From Mayfieldus sp963841445 (GTDB lineage Bacteria; Actinomycetota; Thermoleophilia; Solirubrobacterales; 70-9), in assembly GCA_963841445.1 (NCBI GenBank), contig CAWJCP010000002.1:868001-932000 (forward strand): a DNA stretch of 64,000 bases, in the 5' to 3' direction. Position numbers and translations under genes: made by a program. The notes beneath the pieces were generated by a model. The model was given only the letters and a program-made list of their open reading frames with translations. It was not told the DNA's origin and searched no databases. Below, in pieces: positions 62,041 to 64,000 of this stretch (positions are counted from its first letter, which is position 1; every line of letters begins with the position of its first letter).

Positions 62041-63331
62041 TTACCTGGCCCATCCGAGTCTCCTGTCGGACAATTCCCCGGGAATGCGGTCAATCTCGCT
62101 CTCGTAGAGTTTGACCAGCCTAGCGACAATCTCGGGCCAGAAAAGCCGCGAGATCTCGGTACGGCCTTCACGTAGCATCCGCACGAGCCGGTCTTGCTTT
62201 GTGCTCTCGCACTCGGCCGCGAGTCCCACGACCGCGCGGGCGAAGGAATCTGGGTCATCTGCCCGCAGGAAGTGCTGGTCGGGCTTCAGAGAAAGACCCT
62301 CCGCGCCGAGCGAAGTGGAGACCACCGGCCGGCCATAGGCGAGGGCCTCCGGAATCTTGAGACGTGTGCCGGACCCTTCGAAGAGCGGAGCTACTACGAC
62401 GTGCGCTCGCTCATACCAGGGTTTGAGATTGGCGACAAAGCCCTCGAAGCTGACGTTCGGAAACTGGATCCTGTGCTGTGGTGGGTGGCCTACGATGTTC
62501 GAGTCTTGCCGGGACCGATGCAGTGATGCGCGGCAAGACCTCGGAGACAAACCACTTCACCCCTTGGGCGTTCGGCTCGTAGCGCCCATTCCCCACGAAG
62601 AGAATCTGGCACGTTTCATCTGGTTTGCGCGATGGCAATGGAAGGGACTCGACCGGGTCAGTCCCGTTGGGGCAGATCTCGACCCTCTTTGCTCCTCCAA
62701 CGCGCATCCACTCGGCATCGACATTCGAAACCGCAACACATAGGTCCATGCTGCGCCAGGTGACTTGCTCCTCGCGGCGCAGCTTTCGCCAGTTGAGCTC
62801 CTGCCAGAGCCGCCTGCGGCCGCGAACGCGCGTCGCGTTCGCGCGCAGGATGCGGTAGGAAACATTGTGGGGTGCGTATACGTTCAGGCATCCGGCAACT
62901 GGCCCGAACAGCCCCACAGCCTGAAAGTCGAAATGAACCAGCGACGCGGACTTTTTCTTGGCGACGGTCTTGACCAAGTCCCCGAACTCCGACAACCGGA
63001 GGTATGGCCGCCACGCGGTCGAGTGTGGAGAGACGATGCTTCCGGCACGGGCTGCGAGCGAGCGACCCTCGGGTTCAGGGCCGATCCCAGTCACCGTTTC
63101 GACGTCCACCTCCGGCAGCCGTTCCTGGAGTTCACCCCTTTCGCAATGCGGCCTGCCGCTCCTGGGGTGATGTTCGAAGGTGATTAAAGTGACGTCGAAC
63201 GACTTGGAAAGACCCGTGAGAAGGCGACGGATCCGAATCGGCCCGCCGCCGTCGAGGGGAAATGGCGGTATCGGCGAGACGAAGACGATGCGAGCTGCCC
63301 TTGCGCTCCTGATCCTGTTTATTTTGGGCAT
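62041..63331 (-). pseudogene. Glycosyltransferase, GT4-like (one frameshift)
   Basis: Start ATG at 63331, overlapping the end of the upstream gene by 13 bases. GT-B N-half: IVFVSPIPPFPLDGGGPIRI, VYAPHNVSYRILRANATRVR, VEICPNGTDPVESLPLPSRK, ILFVGNGRYEPNAQGVKWFV; a shift near 62520 then VSFEGFVANLKPWYERAHVV, LFEGSGTRLKIPEALAYGRP and VVSTSLGAEGLSL, the nucleotide-sugar site. Restored about 430 aa. Paralogous to the next glycosyltransferase. Confidence 0.8.
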
Positions 63332-64000
63332 ACCGCCCCGAGGAATGACGCAATCAGCGGCTTAACCACCTCGGGCCGGTGTTGATTGAACCAGGTTTCG
63401 CGAGCTGCCTTCCCTAAACGATCAGCGAGGGGAGCGTCGCGGAGCAGTTCGACGCATGCGGCGGCGAATTCCTCGGGTCCATCGTGGATGAACGCGTTCT
63501 CGCCGTGCCGGAGCTCCAGGCCCTCGGCCGCCGCCCGGCTGGCAACTATCGGCAAGCCGTGTGCCATCGCCTCGATCATTTTGATCTTCGTTCCGCCCCC
63601 ATTCGCGAGTGGAGCGACGAAGACCCGTGCTCCGCCATACACGGGCGACAATGTCGGTGGGTTCGCAACGAGTCGGACGTCCTGTCCATCGCATAGAAGT
63701 CGAACCGTAGTGGGCGGATCCCTACCGGCAATCACTGCTCTTGTTGGGCCCCGGGCTGACCTGATGCGGGGGAGAATCGACCGGATGAGTGAGATGGCGC
63801 CCTCGATGTTAGGGCCATAATCCAAGCTGCCGACAAAGAGGAGGTCAGAAGCTACGCTGGGCAGCCATCTTCTGACATCTTGACCTGCTCCCGCTGCAAT
63901 CGGCCATCACACTTTGGAGCTGGAACTGCGTTCGGGATGACCGTGGCACGCCTCCGCCAAGTTCCAAGCTTGCCTAGTTCACTACCGGATGCGACGACGA
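63319..64000 (-). pseudogene. Glycosyltransferase, GT4-like (cut by window edge, frameshift near 63880)
   Basis: The right edge removes the N-terminal half. Reading inwards: SELGKLGTWRRRATVIPNAV-P-A-P, a one-base shift near 63880, then LPSVASDLLFVGSLDYGPNI, VRLVANPPTLSPVYGGARVF, VAPLANGGGTKIKMIEAMAH-G-L-P and VASRAAAEGLELRHGENAFI. Typical GT-B C-half with the donor-binding Gly-rich turn. Ends LGAVCPK just inside the next gene. Confidence 0.75.

Noticed and set aside
1..64000. tRNA, rRNA, riboswitch or CRISPR elements
   Set aside because: No cloverleaf with a GGTTCGAATCC-like T arm, no rRNA segment, no recognised riboswitch core and no regular repeat-spacer array was found by eye; a covariance-model search would be decisive.

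Overview
High-GC actinobacterial DNA. The protein families (a complete F420 pathway with a fused FbiC, crotonyl-CoA carboxylase/reductase, an AbiEi-type protein, lasso-type RiPP clusters, secreted proteins with Gly/Thr-rich tails) suggest a soil member of Thermoleophilia (Solirubrobacterales-like). The assignment rests on recognised protein families only. No rRNA or tRNA gene was seen.

Layout. (1) 0-17.9 kb is mostly intact metabolic and housekeeping DNA: an AbiEi-like gene cut by the left edge; a thioesterase and an SDR; the F420 operon npdG-cofD-cofC-cofE; an alcohol dehydrogenase/cupin pair; fbiC; an aquaporin; a secreted metallophosphatase; a THI5/NMT1-type binding lipoprotein; a DtxR-family regulator with mntH and a DtxR-type box; ygfZ with an acyltransferase; a lipoprotein. 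(2) 18-25 kb: a broken copy of a secreted IPT/TIG protein, a coiled-coil nuclease-like protein, ccr, a small ABM-like protein, an RTX-repeat protein and clpS. (3) 25-35 kb, all on the minus strand: three near-identical tandem units, each made of promoter, 59-aa peptide with a lasso-type leader, secreted protein with a shared C-terminal module, and UUCG hairpin. They are followed by a stand-alone C-module protein, an HprK-like kinase and a lasso-cyclase-like asparagine synthetase. (4) 35.1-36.1 kb: an IS481-family element inserted between CTAG sequences. (5) 36.2-40.1 kb: a secreted S15-type hydrolase and a choice-of-anchor-L protein, both ending in the same C-terminal module. (6) 40.2-50.5 kb: a membrane coiled-coil protein, then a second lasso cluster (LuxR-type regulator, HprK-like kinase, cyclase, two precursors each with a promoter and a hairpin, ABC exporter, B2 protease, second LuxR-type regulator, nucleotidyltransferase, B1/PqqD-like protein). 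(7) 50.6-64 kb: a surface-polysaccharide region of visibly lower GC (hexapeptide acyltransferase, CapK-like ligase, two broken secreted paralogues, methyltransferases, two sulfotransferases, a flippase and two glycosyltransferases, the last cut by the right edge).

How the parts may work together. Precursors from both lasso clusters share the leader pattern Y-E-x-P-A-I and a Thr 15 residues after that Tyr, and all place an Asp at predicted core position 9. Two cyclases and two kinases are present, but only one B1 and one B2 gene, so the B proteins may serve both. The least familiar feature is the pairing of a lasso-like precursor with a large secreted protein, repeated three times, together with a C-terminal module (SARGT ... 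TNC ... RP-IV ... GGVW-FG) found on seven otherwise different secreted proteins in this window.

Caution: many accessory genes from 18 kb onward carry single-base frameshifts, while the 0-17 kb genes carry none. Either these genes are decaying or variable, or sequence quality falls locally. Frameshifted genes are given as whole spans and labelled.
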